Positions 21,101 to 29,088 of a stretch of DNA of 64,000 nt are shown one piece after another; within the stretch, counting starts at the first letter, position 1; each line of letters starts with the position of its first letter. A program made the translations under genes and the position numbers. Under the pieces are notes generated by a model. The model was not told the DNA's origin, ran no database searches, and saw only the letters and a program-made list of their open reading frames with translations. The stretch covers positions 1 to 64,000 of the forward strand of contig NZ_JAUSQK010000001.1 in NCBI RefSeq assembly GCF_030811115.1, given 5' to 3'. This DNA comes from Olsenella profusa DSM 13989 (GTDB lineage Bacteria > Actinomycetota > Coriobacteriia > Coriobacteriales > Atopobiaceae).

Positions 21101-21629
21101 CCAGAACAACTGGATCGAGGCCGTGCTCTGCAAGGTCGCCAAGGCCAGGCATGGCGGGGGCGCCTATGAACAGCTGCCCGAGGAGGGCGAGGAGCGAGTG
21201 CGAGACACAAGACTCGCACTCAACATCGTCTCCCTTCTGAGCGGCAGCGAGGCCGTCACCGACGAGGCAAGGCTTGCCGACGTGAGGGATGGCATGCGAT
21301 TGCTCGGCGTGGACTCTTCTGTCCAAGTAGCCGCGCTGCGCATCCTCAAGAATCCACCCCCGGAGCCAAGGATGACGAGAATCGCACCCATCGTCACAAG
21401 CCTCTTCCCCGAAGCACGGGAGGCGATGACTGCGGCCAAGGAGAAGACGAGCGATCCTCGCGAGTGGAGCTTGGCGATCAGGCAATCCATTGACGGATCC
21501 TGCACAGAGGGTACCAAGCCGCAACTCATGCGCATCATCACGCAGGGCATCGTCTACGACTACCTCTGCAACGAACTGCACGACCGTGAATCGTTCGACG
21601 GTTGGTATAGGAATGGGGTGGTTGCATGA
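18168..21629 (+). CDS. HerA/FtsK-like DUF87 ATPase with Ser/Thr/Gly-rich insert
   Basis: A 1153-residue protein. Residues 1-285 form an unrecognised alpha/beta domain. Residues about 285-440 are strikingly rich in Ser, Thr and Gly with few charged residues. A short helical segment (HALELLEQQMKRLEEG) follows. The C-terminal half is a HerA-type motor, with Walker A TGSTGSGKSNAVYRI near 643, Walker B HLTVLEEAHNLLRR near 873 and the sensor FVIADQAPGLLDPS near 915. Such motors translocate DNA or protein in hexamers and include conjugation ATPases. The gene overlaps the nuclease gene by ATGA. The Ser-rich stretch recalls a linker or surface region; its purpose is unknown. The low-complexity segment is in frame and has normal codon use. 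Confidence 0.8.
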   Translation: MGIKSIAQKAAGKAGNAVAKLSSLSPEQLREVDERRQRYLSEMPSADDATAVELTSRLIAAAGVEIYNAYLPQIAGMYVPVEANAEYGGSAFDARYNAHFLNVTKWVSDPEENSLEKLVNVYEVLSSETCNIALVFHRGREKTDVYLAVVDTTNATSNVNAKDFARRLEGALRGNFPGAEWGKVESGEIPHLKDTRDISVAAVSNVPTEKSEKFVSQTIEKLLDGIVPKSRSEEYTLVLLATPTLDAEERKLRLGQLYTGLAPYSSWQTDYTYTEAGSTSSSATVGLNAGVSVGRQVGTNQSLADGQSVSDSTNSGISDTEGSSQTDTVSDAVSDSSAHTDGTNSSTSESSTGFVSVGEGVTAGGSHTKGSSHGTSASDTTTHGTSSSVAQALGSSTAHAVSSTLGRAVTKSLTSTIGSFASQSLGGNFGVNFARTSTVTATIGKNEGIHQTHANYSIKHALELLEQQMKRLEEGAALGLWEFAAYVLSENPAAANNVAHSYLALTQGEESFISQASVNLWRGDLPGESAADTICSYLRDLRHPIFALNPKLVERQPNVLPYPSTVTATTTLTGKELARSLNFPSKSVAGLPVFECASFGRNVATFEEPETAGAIEIGHVFHMHHEEPTPVPLDLDSLAGHTFVTGSTGSGKSNAVYRILELACKHDVGFLVVEPAKGEYKDAFGNDPDVSVFGTNPAYAPLLRLDPFSFPEGVHVLEHLDRLVEIFNVCWPMYAAMPAVLKDAVERSYEDCGWDLTTSTNPYGEGLYPSFSDVARNVREVIDASEYDAENKGAYKGSLLTRLNSLRNGINGMIFTSNEIPAQVLFDDRTIADLSRVGSGETKALLMGVLVLKLQEWRMSQGIPSNARLRHLTVLEEAHNLLRRTSPNQEQEGGNLAGKSVEMLSNAIAEMRTYGEGFVIADQAPGLLDPSAIRNTNTKVVLRLPESGDRELVGGAEALNETQIKELARLPRGVAAVYQNNWIEAVLCKVAKARHGGGAYEQLPEEGEERVRDTRLALNIVSLLSGSEAVTDEARLADVRDGMRLLGVDSSVQVAALRILKNPPPEPRMTRIAPIVTSLFPEAREAMTAAKEKTSDPREWSLAIRQSIDGSCTEGTKPQLMRIITQGIVYDYLCNELHDRESFDGWYRNGVVA

Positions 21630-22303
21630 TACGCGAAACACGTTCTGATATGGGGCTGGAGACCAATACACGGACTCCTGACAGCAGACTCGAGAAATCC
21701 GGCATCGACCCCGACAAGCTCGCCGAGTCCTCGGAAGCCCGGTGGGATGACGCCAAGACGGTCTCCTTCGGTGACAGTCCCGTCGAAGCAGACAAGGTTG
21801 CCGAGCCCTATCTGACAACGTACGAGGAGCGATTGAATCAATGCGCCAAGGAAGAACTATTCGAGAATCCCGACATGAGGGGCGAATCCATGGCGCGCCC
21901 AGACCTGACTACGGATACAGGACAAAAGGCAAAGGAGAGGCTTGCCGAATATGGGCAGGAGGGCATCTGGTATCGTGACGCGCTGCCGGACTTTGGTCCG
22001 GTCTCAGAGTGTACGGTCCAGATTGAAGATATGACCAGCAAGCGTGCAAAGAACTTCGACCAGGCAGACGACCTTTGCGCAAAAAAGTGGAGTGCTGAGA
22101 AGCGAGAGGAAAAAAGCGACTGGACCGATAAAGAGGTGGCGCAGTGGAGGAAGGACAACTCCTTCAGCTGGCATGAGTGTGCCGATATGAAGACAATGAA
22201 TCTCGTCTCGCGAGACATCCATGAATACTTCAGTCATTCGGGCGGGGTGGCAGAATGCCAGAAGCGAGAAGGAATCGGCGGAAACGAGGAGTTCGATGAG
22301 TAG
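21626..22303 (+). CDS. Probable WHH/HNH-type nuclease toxin
   Basis: A 225-residue protein. The C-terminal part carries the signature of the HNH/ENDO VII toxin superfamily: WTDKEVAQWRKDN, then SWHECADMKTMNLVSRDIH, then FSHSGGVAEC (about residues 165-210). The usual W-H-H appears as W-H-E. In family members this domain is a DNase carried at the end of secreted polymorphic toxins. Here it is a stand-alone soluble protein with an acidic, unrecognised N-terminal half and no signal peptide. Its start overlaps the ATPase stop (ATGA) and its end overlaps the next gene, so expression is coupled. The toxin assignment is strong from the motif; delivery between cells, or action inside against phage, are both open. 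Confidence 0.75.
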   Translation: MIRETRSDMGLETNTRTPDSRLEKSGIDPDKLAESSEARWDDAKTVSFGDSPVEADKVAEPYLTTYEERLNQCAKEELFENPDMRGESMARPDLTTDTGQKAKERLAEYGQEGIWYRDALPDFGPVSECTVQIEDMTSKRAKNFDQADDLCAKKWSAEKREEKSDWTDKEVAQWRKDNSFSWHECADMKTMNLVSRDIHEYFSHSGGVAECQKREGIGGNEEFDE

Positions 22304-22655
22304 CATAACCAAGGAAATTTGGGGTAAAAAGCTCGAGCTCGAGATTTATCCCGAGGGTGGTAAAGCCCCTACGGACGAACAGTCGTTGGCTCTGGAGCGC
22401 ATCTTGGCGGCATGGGATGCGATAGAGTGTGCCACCCCAGCACTAAGGGAGTATTGCGCCAAGAATGACGACGGCAAAGACGTGGACAACGTCTTCCGCT
22501 ACGTCATGCCCCGCTACCTCTTCCTACCAAGGATGCAAGAGGAGCGCACGGTGGCGCTGATGTGCGACTGCCGATTCGAGCCAGAGCACGGCCTCGCGCT
22601 CGTCTTCGAAAACGAGAAGCTGAAAGAGATTGGCACGCAGGACATAATCTTGTAA
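22296..22655 (+). CDS. DUF6985/DUF2004-like probable immunity protein
   Basis: A 119-residue acidic protein. It starts with ITKEIWGKKLELEIYPE and ends with CDCRFEPEHGLALVFENEKL and GTQDIIL, the pattern of DUF6985/DUF2004 proteins often found as immunity partners beside polymorphic toxins. ATG 22296 has GAGGAG 5 bases upstream and overlaps the nuclease gene by 8 bases. That arrangement fits a protector made together with its toxin. Last gene of the operon. The family match is from memory of the conserved C-terminal motif. Confidence 0.72.
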   Translation: MSSITKEIWGKKLELEIYPEGGKAPTDEQSLALERILAAWDAIECATPALREYCAKNDDGKDVDNVFRYVMPRYLFLPRMQEERTVALMCDCRFEPEHGLALVFENEKLKEIGTQDIIL

Positions 22656-23806
22656 GAAACATACTTGCGCTCAATCTGGACATCCTTATGAACCGACGTG
22701 CCAAAACAGCAGGATGAGTCTCGCCGTGAGTCTCACACGTGCATCGTAAAGCTTGCCAAACGTGCGCGCTCGATAGTGTCGGAAACGGCTGTTGATGCTT
22801 ATTAAGAAGTGACACCAGAACTAATGAAAAGTGTGCTTGGCATGAAAAGACAGTGTCATCCCTTCGTGGCCATTTTACAATCGGTAGAGGCGTGCGGACA
22901 TTTTTCCGTGCCTAGGCTGCCAGACCTAGGCTCCTTCTGTACTGCATCGGGCTCATCCAGCCCAGCTGCTCCTTCGGTCTTGCCTCGTTATAGTACCTGA
23001 GATAGGCATCGAGCATCTCGATGAACTCGCTGAGGCCCACGCCGCTCCAACCCCTGCCATGGAAGGACTCGTTCTCGGGCCTTCCGAAGAACCCCTCCAT
23101 GGCGGAGTTGTCCGGGGAGCATCCCTTGGCCGACATGCTCCTGATGAGGCCGTTCCTCTCGCAGATCGCAATCCGCCCAGGCCATCCGTGGTGGCAGCCG
23201 CGGTCGCTGTGGATGACGGGATGCTCGTCCGGAGCCAGGCCTGCGCATGCCTTCTCGAGCATGGAATCGGAGGGCCCCTCGTCCGGAGCCGGCGGGATCG
23301 ACCATGCGGGCAGGGCTCCGTCGAAGCAGTCGGGCACTGGGCTGAGATGGGCCTTGCCTGCGGGGATGGCGAACTCTGTGATGTCGGTGAGCCACAGGGA
23401 GTTCGGGAGGCCTGCGGCGAAGTCGCGCTTCGCCAGGTTCTCGGGGGCATCCGTGACTCTCCCTTGTAGGAGCCGTATGGCCTTCCTGCCCCCTTGCGCG
23501 TGACCTCCATGCCCTCCTCGCGCATGATGCGCCTCACGACCTTCTCGGAGACCACGATGGGCCCCTCGGGCCCCCCGGGCCCGTGGGTCACGTGGCGGTA
23601 GCCGCGCGGCCGGCTGGCGCCCTCGAGGGCATCCGCTGTCCTCGAGCGCGGCTCGGCATGCTTGTCAGGCCTGGCAAGAGCCGCACGCTGGTGTGAACTG
23701 CCTCCCATTTCTTGGACACAAGAAATGGGGGGTTCGTCTTTATGCCTGATGACTTGCGCTTAAAGCACGATGCCGGCTCCAGGAGGGGGCGGCAAGGCTG
23801 TTCGAG

Positions 23807-24217
23807 ATGGGATACGGCTACGGCCCGGTCGCCTCCATGACGTCGCTTCCCCAGGAGGCTGTGAGAGAATGGCTCTACACGTTCCGCGCCGTCGGATTGG
23901 AGGGCCTGCTGAACATGGGGAGAACCCAGGCGAGATACAGCTGGGAGCTGAAGTGCGACGCGGCCAGGGCCGTGGCCGGGGGCGAGATGACCGTCGTCGA
24001 GGCGATGGAGGCCTACGGGGTCGCATCGCGCTCGCCCCTGAACAAGTGGTGCAAGCTGTACCGCGAGGGCGGCGCCGGCGCGCTCAGGCCCAGGCCCAAG
24101 GGGCGGCCGAGGGGCTCCGGGGGCAAGTCCGCGGGGCTGACGCGGGAGCAGGAGCTCGAGCGGCGGATCAAGAGGCTGGAGGCGGAGAACGCCTACCCAA
24201 AGAATCGATGGCCCTGA
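23807..24217 (+). CDS. IS150-like transposase OrfA
   Basis: A helix-turn-helix protein of 136 residues: EAVREWLYTFRAVGLEGLL, then a second HTH with AMEAYGVASRSPLNKW, then a leucine-zipper-like end RIKRLEAENAY. OrfA binds the IS ends and is normally joined to OrfB by programmed -1 frameshifting. Here OrfA leaves its frame early, near 24195, where the usual LKK continuation becomes PKNRWP. The expected continuation (MALKAEKRS) is one frame away, so a one-base insertion has probably damaged it. Open frame extends upstream of ATG 23807 without a better start. Confidence 0.7.
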   Translation: MGYGYGPVASMTSLPQEAVREWLYTFRAVGLEGLLNMGRTQARYSWELKCDAARAVAGGEMTVVEAMEAYGVASRSPLNKWCKLYREGGAGALRPRPKGRPRGSGGKSAGLTREQELERRIKRLEAENAYPKNRWP

Positions 24218-24257
24218 AGGCGGAGAAGCGCTCCCGGACCGCGAGAGGGCGGTCGTC

Positions 24258-25109
24258 GTGAGCGGGCCTTCAGGGCAGTGCCCGCTCTCCGACCTGCTCG
24301 AATGCGCCGGCCTCGCCAGGTCGAGCCACCACTGCGCGCTGGCGCACCCGAAGGGTCCCACGAGGCCCGAGCTCCGGGACGCCGCCGCGGAGATCTTCTC
24401 CCGCACCGCGAACGGCTGCGGCCACAGGCAGATAGCCATGTGCCTGCGCGCCGAGCGGGGCGCGGTCATCGCGGACAAGACGGTGCCCGAGACGATGCAC
24501 GGGACGGGCATCAGATGCGGGATACGGCGCGAGACGGACCACCACAGGCACGACTCGTACAAGGGGGTCGTGGGCAGGACCTTCGAGAACGTGGTGGGGC
24601 GCGACTTCGAGGCCGACGGGCCCTGGGAGAAGATGGGGACCGACGTCACTGAGTCCGGGCGGCCGTGGGGAAAGGCCTACTTCGCGCCCGTCTACGACCT
24701 CGGCAGCAAGGAGATCGTCGCCTGGTCGACGTCGACGCACCCCAACATGGCGCAGCAGCATGAGCTGCTCGACCAGCTCATGTCCAAGAAGCCCGAGGGC
24801 GCCAGACCGATACTGCACTCGGACATGGGATGGCAGTACCAGCACGCGGAGTGGTGCGGCAGGCTGGAGGAGGCCGGCATCGTGCAGAGCATGTCCCGGA
24901 AGGGCAACTGCATCGACGACGGCGCGACGGAGCAGGTGTTCGGGCACCCGAGGGACGAGCTCTTCCGGAACCGGGTGTGGCCGAGCTTCGATGCGTTCAA
25001 GAGGGATCTCGACGCCTACATCATCCACTGGAACACGAGAAGGCGGCAGGTCAAACTGAGGGGACTGACCCCGGAGGAGTTCCGGAATCAGTCCCTGAAT
25101 GCGGCTTAG
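24258..25109 (+). CDS. IS150-like transposase OrfB (DDE catalytic subunit)
   Basis: A 283-residue rve-type integrase core. The catalytic residues are visible: D in MGTDVTE, D in ILHSDMGWQYQ and E in GATEQVFGHPRDELF (the usual E-x-F-x-x-x-K is changed here). The N-terminal HTH_21 part and the C-terminal WNTRRRQVKLRGLTPEEFR are normal. The ORF is intact, but production as a fused OrfAB depends on the damaged OrfA frame. The sequence PWEKMGTDVTESG matches the IS150 group. Confidence 0.82.
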   Translation: MSGPSGQCPLSDLLECAGLARSSHHCALAHPKGPTRPELRDAAAEIFSRTANGCGHRQIAMCLRAERGAVIADKTVPETMHGTGIRCGIRRETDHHRHDSYKGVVGRTFENVVGRDFEADGPWEKMGTDVTESGRPWGKAYFAPVYDLGSKEIVAWSTSTHPNMAQQHELLDQLMSKKPEGARPILHSDMGWQYQHAEWCGRLEEAGIVQSMSRKGNCIDDGATEQVFGHPRDELFRNRVWPSFDAFKRDLDAYIIHWNTRRRQVKLRGLTPEEFRNQSLNAA

Positions 25110-26026
25110 TCTCTATTTGGCCGTCCGAGTTTTGGGACGCAGTTCAGTGCTCATAGGGGCCCTTCGATATCCTCGAGGAAGCGGTGAGGCCTTTCGAGGC
25201 GTGGCCGGTCGTCTGCCTCAGATGCTCCATGGCCGGGGTCTTCTCCCTGTTCGTCAGCGCATCGAGGCTTGCGGCTTTTAAAGCCTCCACCACCCCGCGC
25301 AGGATGTCGTCCTCGGGCCCGGGCTGCCTTATGCGCTCCTCGGGCGTCCCTTCGAAGCCCGACCAGGCACGCTCGCCCCCTTCGGGCACGGCCGGCTTGG
25401 CTGGCATGGAGGGCTCCTCCCCCTCGGCCGGTCCCGCCCGATTGTACACAGTGGCAGCATTGAGCACCCCGAGCGCCCTCGCCACGTCCTTCCCGTCCGT
25501 CCCGCCCTGCACGAGCCTGACGGCCTCCGCCCTCGTCTCGGGATCGTAGTGGCCGAAGGGACGGCCGGCGGTCCCCGCATGCGCGGCATCGCTCTCCCGG
25601 ATCCAGGCATGCATGGTCTGCCTGGAGGGATGTCCGAGCTTGCGGATTGCGAGGGTTACCTTCCCACCGCATTCCTCGAGGACTTCGAGCGCTCTCTTCC
25701 TCTGCTCTGGCGTAAAGCTCATTGCGGACTCCTGACCGGACCGCATCGGGCCCAACTTTTTGTCCGCATGCCCTAGTGTCGATAAAAGTGGTGTAAGGGG
25801 CGATTCCACGCGGTCGTGGCCACCGCCCCAGAACCTTGGCGCTTCGCGTTATCCTATACCGCCTCCATGCCGTCCGCAAGCTCCAGGCTCGCGTCAATCG
25901 CCTGCCGGGCGAGCCTCGTGTGTGTTTCGTCAATACCTCGTTGCACAATAAAGCAAAAGAGCGTTTCACAGGTCAGCGTGAAAGTTTTGCACCGATGAGC
26001 ATATGCCCAGTCTGCCCCGTCTCTTC

Positions 26027-26464
26027 CTAGCCCTCCCCGCGCATGAGCGCGTGTTTGACCCTATATGACTCCCTGTTGCAGGTGATGAGCCTCCCGTGGT
26101 GGACTATGCGGCCCATCATGGCCTCGGACATGTCGTCGTCGTTGAAGATCTCGCCCCACCCCGAGAACCCGATGCTGGTGGTAAGGATGACGGGTATTCG
26201 CTCGTAGCACATCGAGACGACCCGGAAGTGAGGCCTCGCCCCGTCGGGGTCGGTGGGAAGGCACCCCCACTCGTCCAGGATGATGAGGTCCGCCCTCCCG
26301 ATCTTTGCGGGCATCTCCTGGATGGTTCCGTCTCGGTGGGCGCTCCTCAGCTCGTTTACCAGGGATGCAGTCGAGAAGAACAGGACCCTCTTGTTCTGGT
26401 CGCACGCAAGGATTCCCAGGGCTATCGCCGTGTGGGTCTTGCCCTTATGCAAAACTTCACATAG
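26027..26464 (-). pseudogene. 5'-truncated IstB (IS21 helper ATPase)
   Basis: From the second half of Walker A onward this is a normal IstB: GKTHTAIALGILA, then DLIILDEWGCLPTDPDGA, then PVILTTSIGFSGWGEIF, ending NRESYRVKHALM. The N-terminal domain and the first half of the P-loop are missing. They are replaced by sequence read from a second istB facing away. No istA partner is next to it, so it is inactive. Confidence 0.78.
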
Positions 26465-26475
26465 GGGCAAGACCC
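26434..26475. repeat. Inverted repeat at the head-to-head istB junction
   Basis: GGGTCTTGCCC (26434-26444) and GGGCAAGACCC (26465-26475) form a perfect 11-bp inverted repeat around a 20-base spacer. Each arm is the Walker A coding sequence (GKT) of one of the two divergent istB remnants, so both genes are cut at the same codon. Confidence 0.7.
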
Positions 26476-26909
26476 ATCTCGCGGTTGTCCTCGGGGTGGA
26501 GGCTGTGAGGCACCGTAGGCTGACGTACTTCGTCGGCTGCCAGTATCTCGTCGAGGACCTCGAGCGCGCGGCAGACAAGGGCCAGCTGGAGCGCAGGATG
26601 CGCTTCTACTCCCATCTGTCGCTGCTGATACTGGACGAGCTGGGGTACCTGCAGATAGACAAGAGGGGCGCGGACCTCATCTTCCAGCTCGTCTCGAGGA
26701 GATACGAGAGGAGGTCGACGATCGTGACGACGAACGTTGGGATAGGCCTGTGGGGCGACGTCTTCAGCAACGCAGCCACCGCATCGGCCATTGCCGACAG
26801 GCTCTGCCATCATTGCCACCTCATACGCATCACCGGAAGGTCCTACAGGATCAAGGACCTGCCTGCAGGGAGCCTCTCGAAGGAAGGCGGAGGCACTGAA
26901 TCCGGCTGA
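26465..26909 (+). pseudogene. 5'-truncated IstB, second family
   Basis: Starting at GKTHLAVVLGVEAVRHR, this is the C-terminal two thirds of an IstB: LLILDELGYLQIDKRGADL, then TIVTTNVGIGLWGDVF, then GRSYRIKD. It differs clearly from the minus-strand istB, so it came from another IS21-type element. Its 3' part (from 26696) is repeated exactly downstream of the IS1634-like element, which tells us this gene was the target of that insertion. Confidence 0.78.
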
Positions 26910-27125
26910 TCCGGATGCCCCGGCTGGTGCAGACATATCGTCCAAATCGGTAAATCTGGGGTTGACTTTAACATGGCCGAGATTGCCCCCTACCTGCACT
27001 CCCATGCCGCCTCCATCGGCGTTGGGCATGCGCGCCGACGTCCGCTACGAGTCCGGCCTGACAGCCAACCGGAAGCTAGGCAGCCCACAATAAGTTAACG
27101 CCGTCCGTCCCAACAAGTGGGGTAT
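26696..27125 (+). repeat. 430-bp direct repeat, left copy
   Basis: I compared this stretch with 29089-29518 along its length and saw no difference. It holds the 3' end of an istB gene and about 215 bases of following non-coding DNA. The two copies abut the ends of the IS1634-like element exactly, so they are best read as an unusually long target-site duplication. Confidence 0.85.
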
Positions 27126-29088
27126 CCCATTTTCCGCAGCTAGATAGCAAAGACAGTACTGGTTAGCTGCGGTTCTGTTGATGGGTGGCTGACTATCCTC
27201 TGTGTTGGAGCGTTAGCCTATTTGCCTTAGCTAAGACCTGTTTGGCCTGCTTGGTTGTGAGGAACTTGAGCTTGAGCTCCTCGAGGCCACAGGAGGCGGC
27301 CAGGGCGTCAGACTCGTCCGTCCTGTGGTCGAACACCCACCAGTTGGAATCGAAGTTCGTGGCTGACATGGCCTTGATCTCACGTCTTATGTGGGCCGCG
27401 GGGACACCCGTCTGGCACTGCAGGATCCGAAGGATCGTGAGGGCCACGAAGCACGTGAGGAAGTGGGCCTCTATATGGGCGTCCGTCCAGACGTAGACGG
27501 GCCTGGTCCTGAGCTCTGACTTGGTGAGTTTGAAGGACTCCTCTATCCGCCAGAGCTCCCGGTAGGCATCGAGTATCTTCTCGTCCTGCCAGTCTGTCTC
27601 GCTTGTGACGACGAGGTAGTAGCCGTCCAAGTCCTCTGCCTCCCTGATGGCATCCTCATCCAGGGAGAGCTTGCGGGCATCGGCAATAGTGCCCGTGTCC
27701 CTGTCGAAGGTGAGGCCCCTCACGTACTTTGCCGCCCCATGGGCCTCATGGGCGCTGAAGGCGGCGGGGCTTTTAATGAGCGTGCGTGCCCTCTCGATCA
27801 CCTTGGCCCTGTCGTGGCGGGCACGCTCCTGGTACTTCCTTGACCAGAAGCCGACGTACTTCACGGGAATCCTTATGTCCTTGGGCTTTCCGCCCTTCGT
27901 ATCCCCTGCCTTGATGTGGCAGGCCTTGAAGCCCTGCTTGCTCTTGATCTTGAAGTCGTCTCCCATGTGGCGGTAGCCCTGGTCGTCCGTGAGCCACCTC
28001 TTCAGGGCGGCGTCCGACTTGGTGCCGCGTGCCGACTGGGAGAAGACGAAGCCGTCCCCCCTGGCCACGGCCGCCGCTATGTTGTCCGACGAGTTGAGGC
28101 CCTTGTCGGCGACGGCTATGAGCCTGTCCATCCCGTAGTCGCGCTTGAGGTCGGAGAGCACGGGGATCATGGTCTGGGCGTCTGGGGTGTTGCCCGAAAA
28201 CTTCCTGTAGCAGATGGGGATGCCCCTCTCGTCCTGCAGGAGCCCCATCTGCACGATCGGGCTCCTCCTGTTCTCCTTGGAGACCCCGCGCTTCCTCAGC
28301 TCGTCCTGGGCGTCGCTTTCGAAGTAGTAGTTGGTGACGTCGTAGTAGACGCAGGACATGTCCCTCATGCCCGCGGCCGCTATCCGCCTGTTCATGGAGG
28401 AGACGACCTTGTCCTTGGCCCTCGCGAGCTCGTCTAAGGCCCTGTAGAGATCATCGTCCGTGAAGTCGCTCTTGAAGAAGTACCTCTCCCTGTTCTGCCA
28501 GGCTGCGCGCTTGGACCCTGGCCCTAGGATCCGCTCTGTCACGAGCAGCCTCGTTACGCTGTTGAGGTCGTATGCCACGCTCCTGCCGCGCAGGTAGTTG
28601 CGCAGCACTTGCTCGATCCCCAGGGCGCTGTAGACGGCAAGCGCGATCGCGCACCCCAGGTTCTTCCTGTTGGTCCCCCTCCTGTCGATCTTCTCCAGGG
28701 GGTGGATCTCGAGGGGAAGAGCCTGCTCGCCCTCTTTCTTCTCGCGAGTCATCTCAAGGGCCTGGGCCCGTCCCCACTCGATGGGGTCTTGATGCTCCTC
28801 CTCGAGCTCGTCGATATAGCCCAAAGACCTCACTTGGCGCTGCTTGGTCTTCTTGCCGACCCGGTAGCTCTCACATACAGAGAGCTTCACCCGTCCGTTC
28901 CTCTGTGGGGTCCTCTTCAGAAACATCTTCCGCCCCTCCGCTCTCGAAGGCCACCCCATATATTAGCACATACAACACAATACAACGCGCATAACATTCT
29001 ATAAACTTGACAAAAAAGTAAAGCCCATCCGGGCTGCTTGGAGTAGGTGTCCTGCGCTCTATTCAGGATTTGTTGCTGCGGAAGAGTG
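27126..29088 (-). mobile_element. IS1634-family insertion sequence
   Basis: An element of 1963 bp between the 430-bp direct repeats. Its ends share the inverted core CCGCAGC, within a partly matching pair of about 14 bp (27127-27140 and 29075-29088). It carries one long transposase gene on the minus strand. IS1634 of Mycoplasma is known to create long, variable direct repeats, and this copy fits that behaviour. Confidence 0.83.
27193..28926 (-). CDS. IS1634-family DDE transposase
   Basis: A 577-residue transposase of the IS1634 (IS4-related) type. Visible elements are the N-terminal LSVCESYRVGKKTKQR, the first Asp region SCVYYDVTNYYFES, the second Asp in LIAVADKGLNSSDN, and the C-terminal Y-2-R-3-E-type box AYRELWRIEESFKLTK with the catalytic Glu. 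ATG 28926 is chosen because GGAGGGGCGG sits just upstream and the conserved MFLK start follows. The frame is intact with no missing catalytic residue, so the element may still be active. Confidence 0.88.
   Translation of the reverse strand: MFLKRTPQRNGRVKLSVCESYRVGKKTKQRQVRSLGYIDELEEEHQDPIEWGRAQALEMTREKKEGEQALPLEIHPLEKIDRRGTNRKNLGCAIALAVYSALGIEQVLRNYLRGRSVAYDLNSVTRLLVTERILGPGSKRAAWQNRERYFFKSDFTDDDLYRALDELARAKDKVVSSMNRRIAAAGMRDMSCVYYDVTNYYFESDAQDELRKRGVSKENRRSPIVQMGLLQDERGIPICYRKFSGNTPDAQTMIPVLSDLKRDYGMDRLIAVADKGLNSSDNIAAAVARGDGFVFSQSARGTKSDAALKRWLTDDQGYRHMGDDFKIKSKQGFKACHIKAGDTKGGKPKDIRIPVKYVGFWSRKYQERARHDRAKVIERARTLIKSPAAFSAHEAHGAAKYVRGLTFDRDTGTIADARKLSLDEDAIREAEDLDGYYLVVTSETDWQDEKILDAYRELWRIEESFKLTKSELRTRPVYVWTDAHIEAHFLTCFVALTILRILQCQTGVPAAHIRREIKAMSATNFDSNWWVFDHRTDESDALAASCGLEELKLKFLTTKQAKQVLAKANRLTLQHRG

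Larger units (their letters stand above)
23694..25146 (+). mobile_element. IS3/IS150-like element inserted in another IS
   Basis: Left end TGAACTGCCTCCCA (23694) and right end TGGGACGCAGTTCA (25146) are inverted repeats matching at 13 of 14 positions. The element is 1453 bp long and is flanked on both sides by GTG (23691-23693 and 25147-25149), a 3-bp target duplication as expected for IS3. It carries orfA and orfB on the plus strand. Confidence 0.85.
22912..25722 (-). pseudogene. IS3 transposase split by another IS
   Basis: The N-terminal part (25722 down to 25147) begins MSFTPEQRKRALEVLEE with the HTH region. The catalytic part (23693 down to 22912) contains VVSEKVVRRIMREEGM, HSDRGCHHGWPGRIAIC and SAMEGFFGRPENESF. 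If the inserted element and one GTG copy are removed, the frame runs unbroken through the junction (GPYEHQRAALARPDKH). A separate frameshift near 23455 breaks the catalytic part, so the gene was or became inactive independently. The flanking pieces are too coherent to be chance. Confidence 0.8.
22893..25768 (-). mobile_element. IS3-family element (outer copy, interrupted)
   Basis: The ends carry the inverted repeat TGCGGACA (22893-22900) and TGTCCGCA (25761-25768). Without the 1453-bp element inserted in it, the IS is about 1.42 kb, normal for IS3. No target duplication is visible at the outer ends. It is inactive because its transposase is both interrupted and frameshifted. Confidence 0.7.

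Noticed and set aside
26253-26909. A single 218-codon protein reading through 26464
   Set aside because: Its first 70 residues are the complement of the other istB remnant; only the part from 26465 is genuine IstB.
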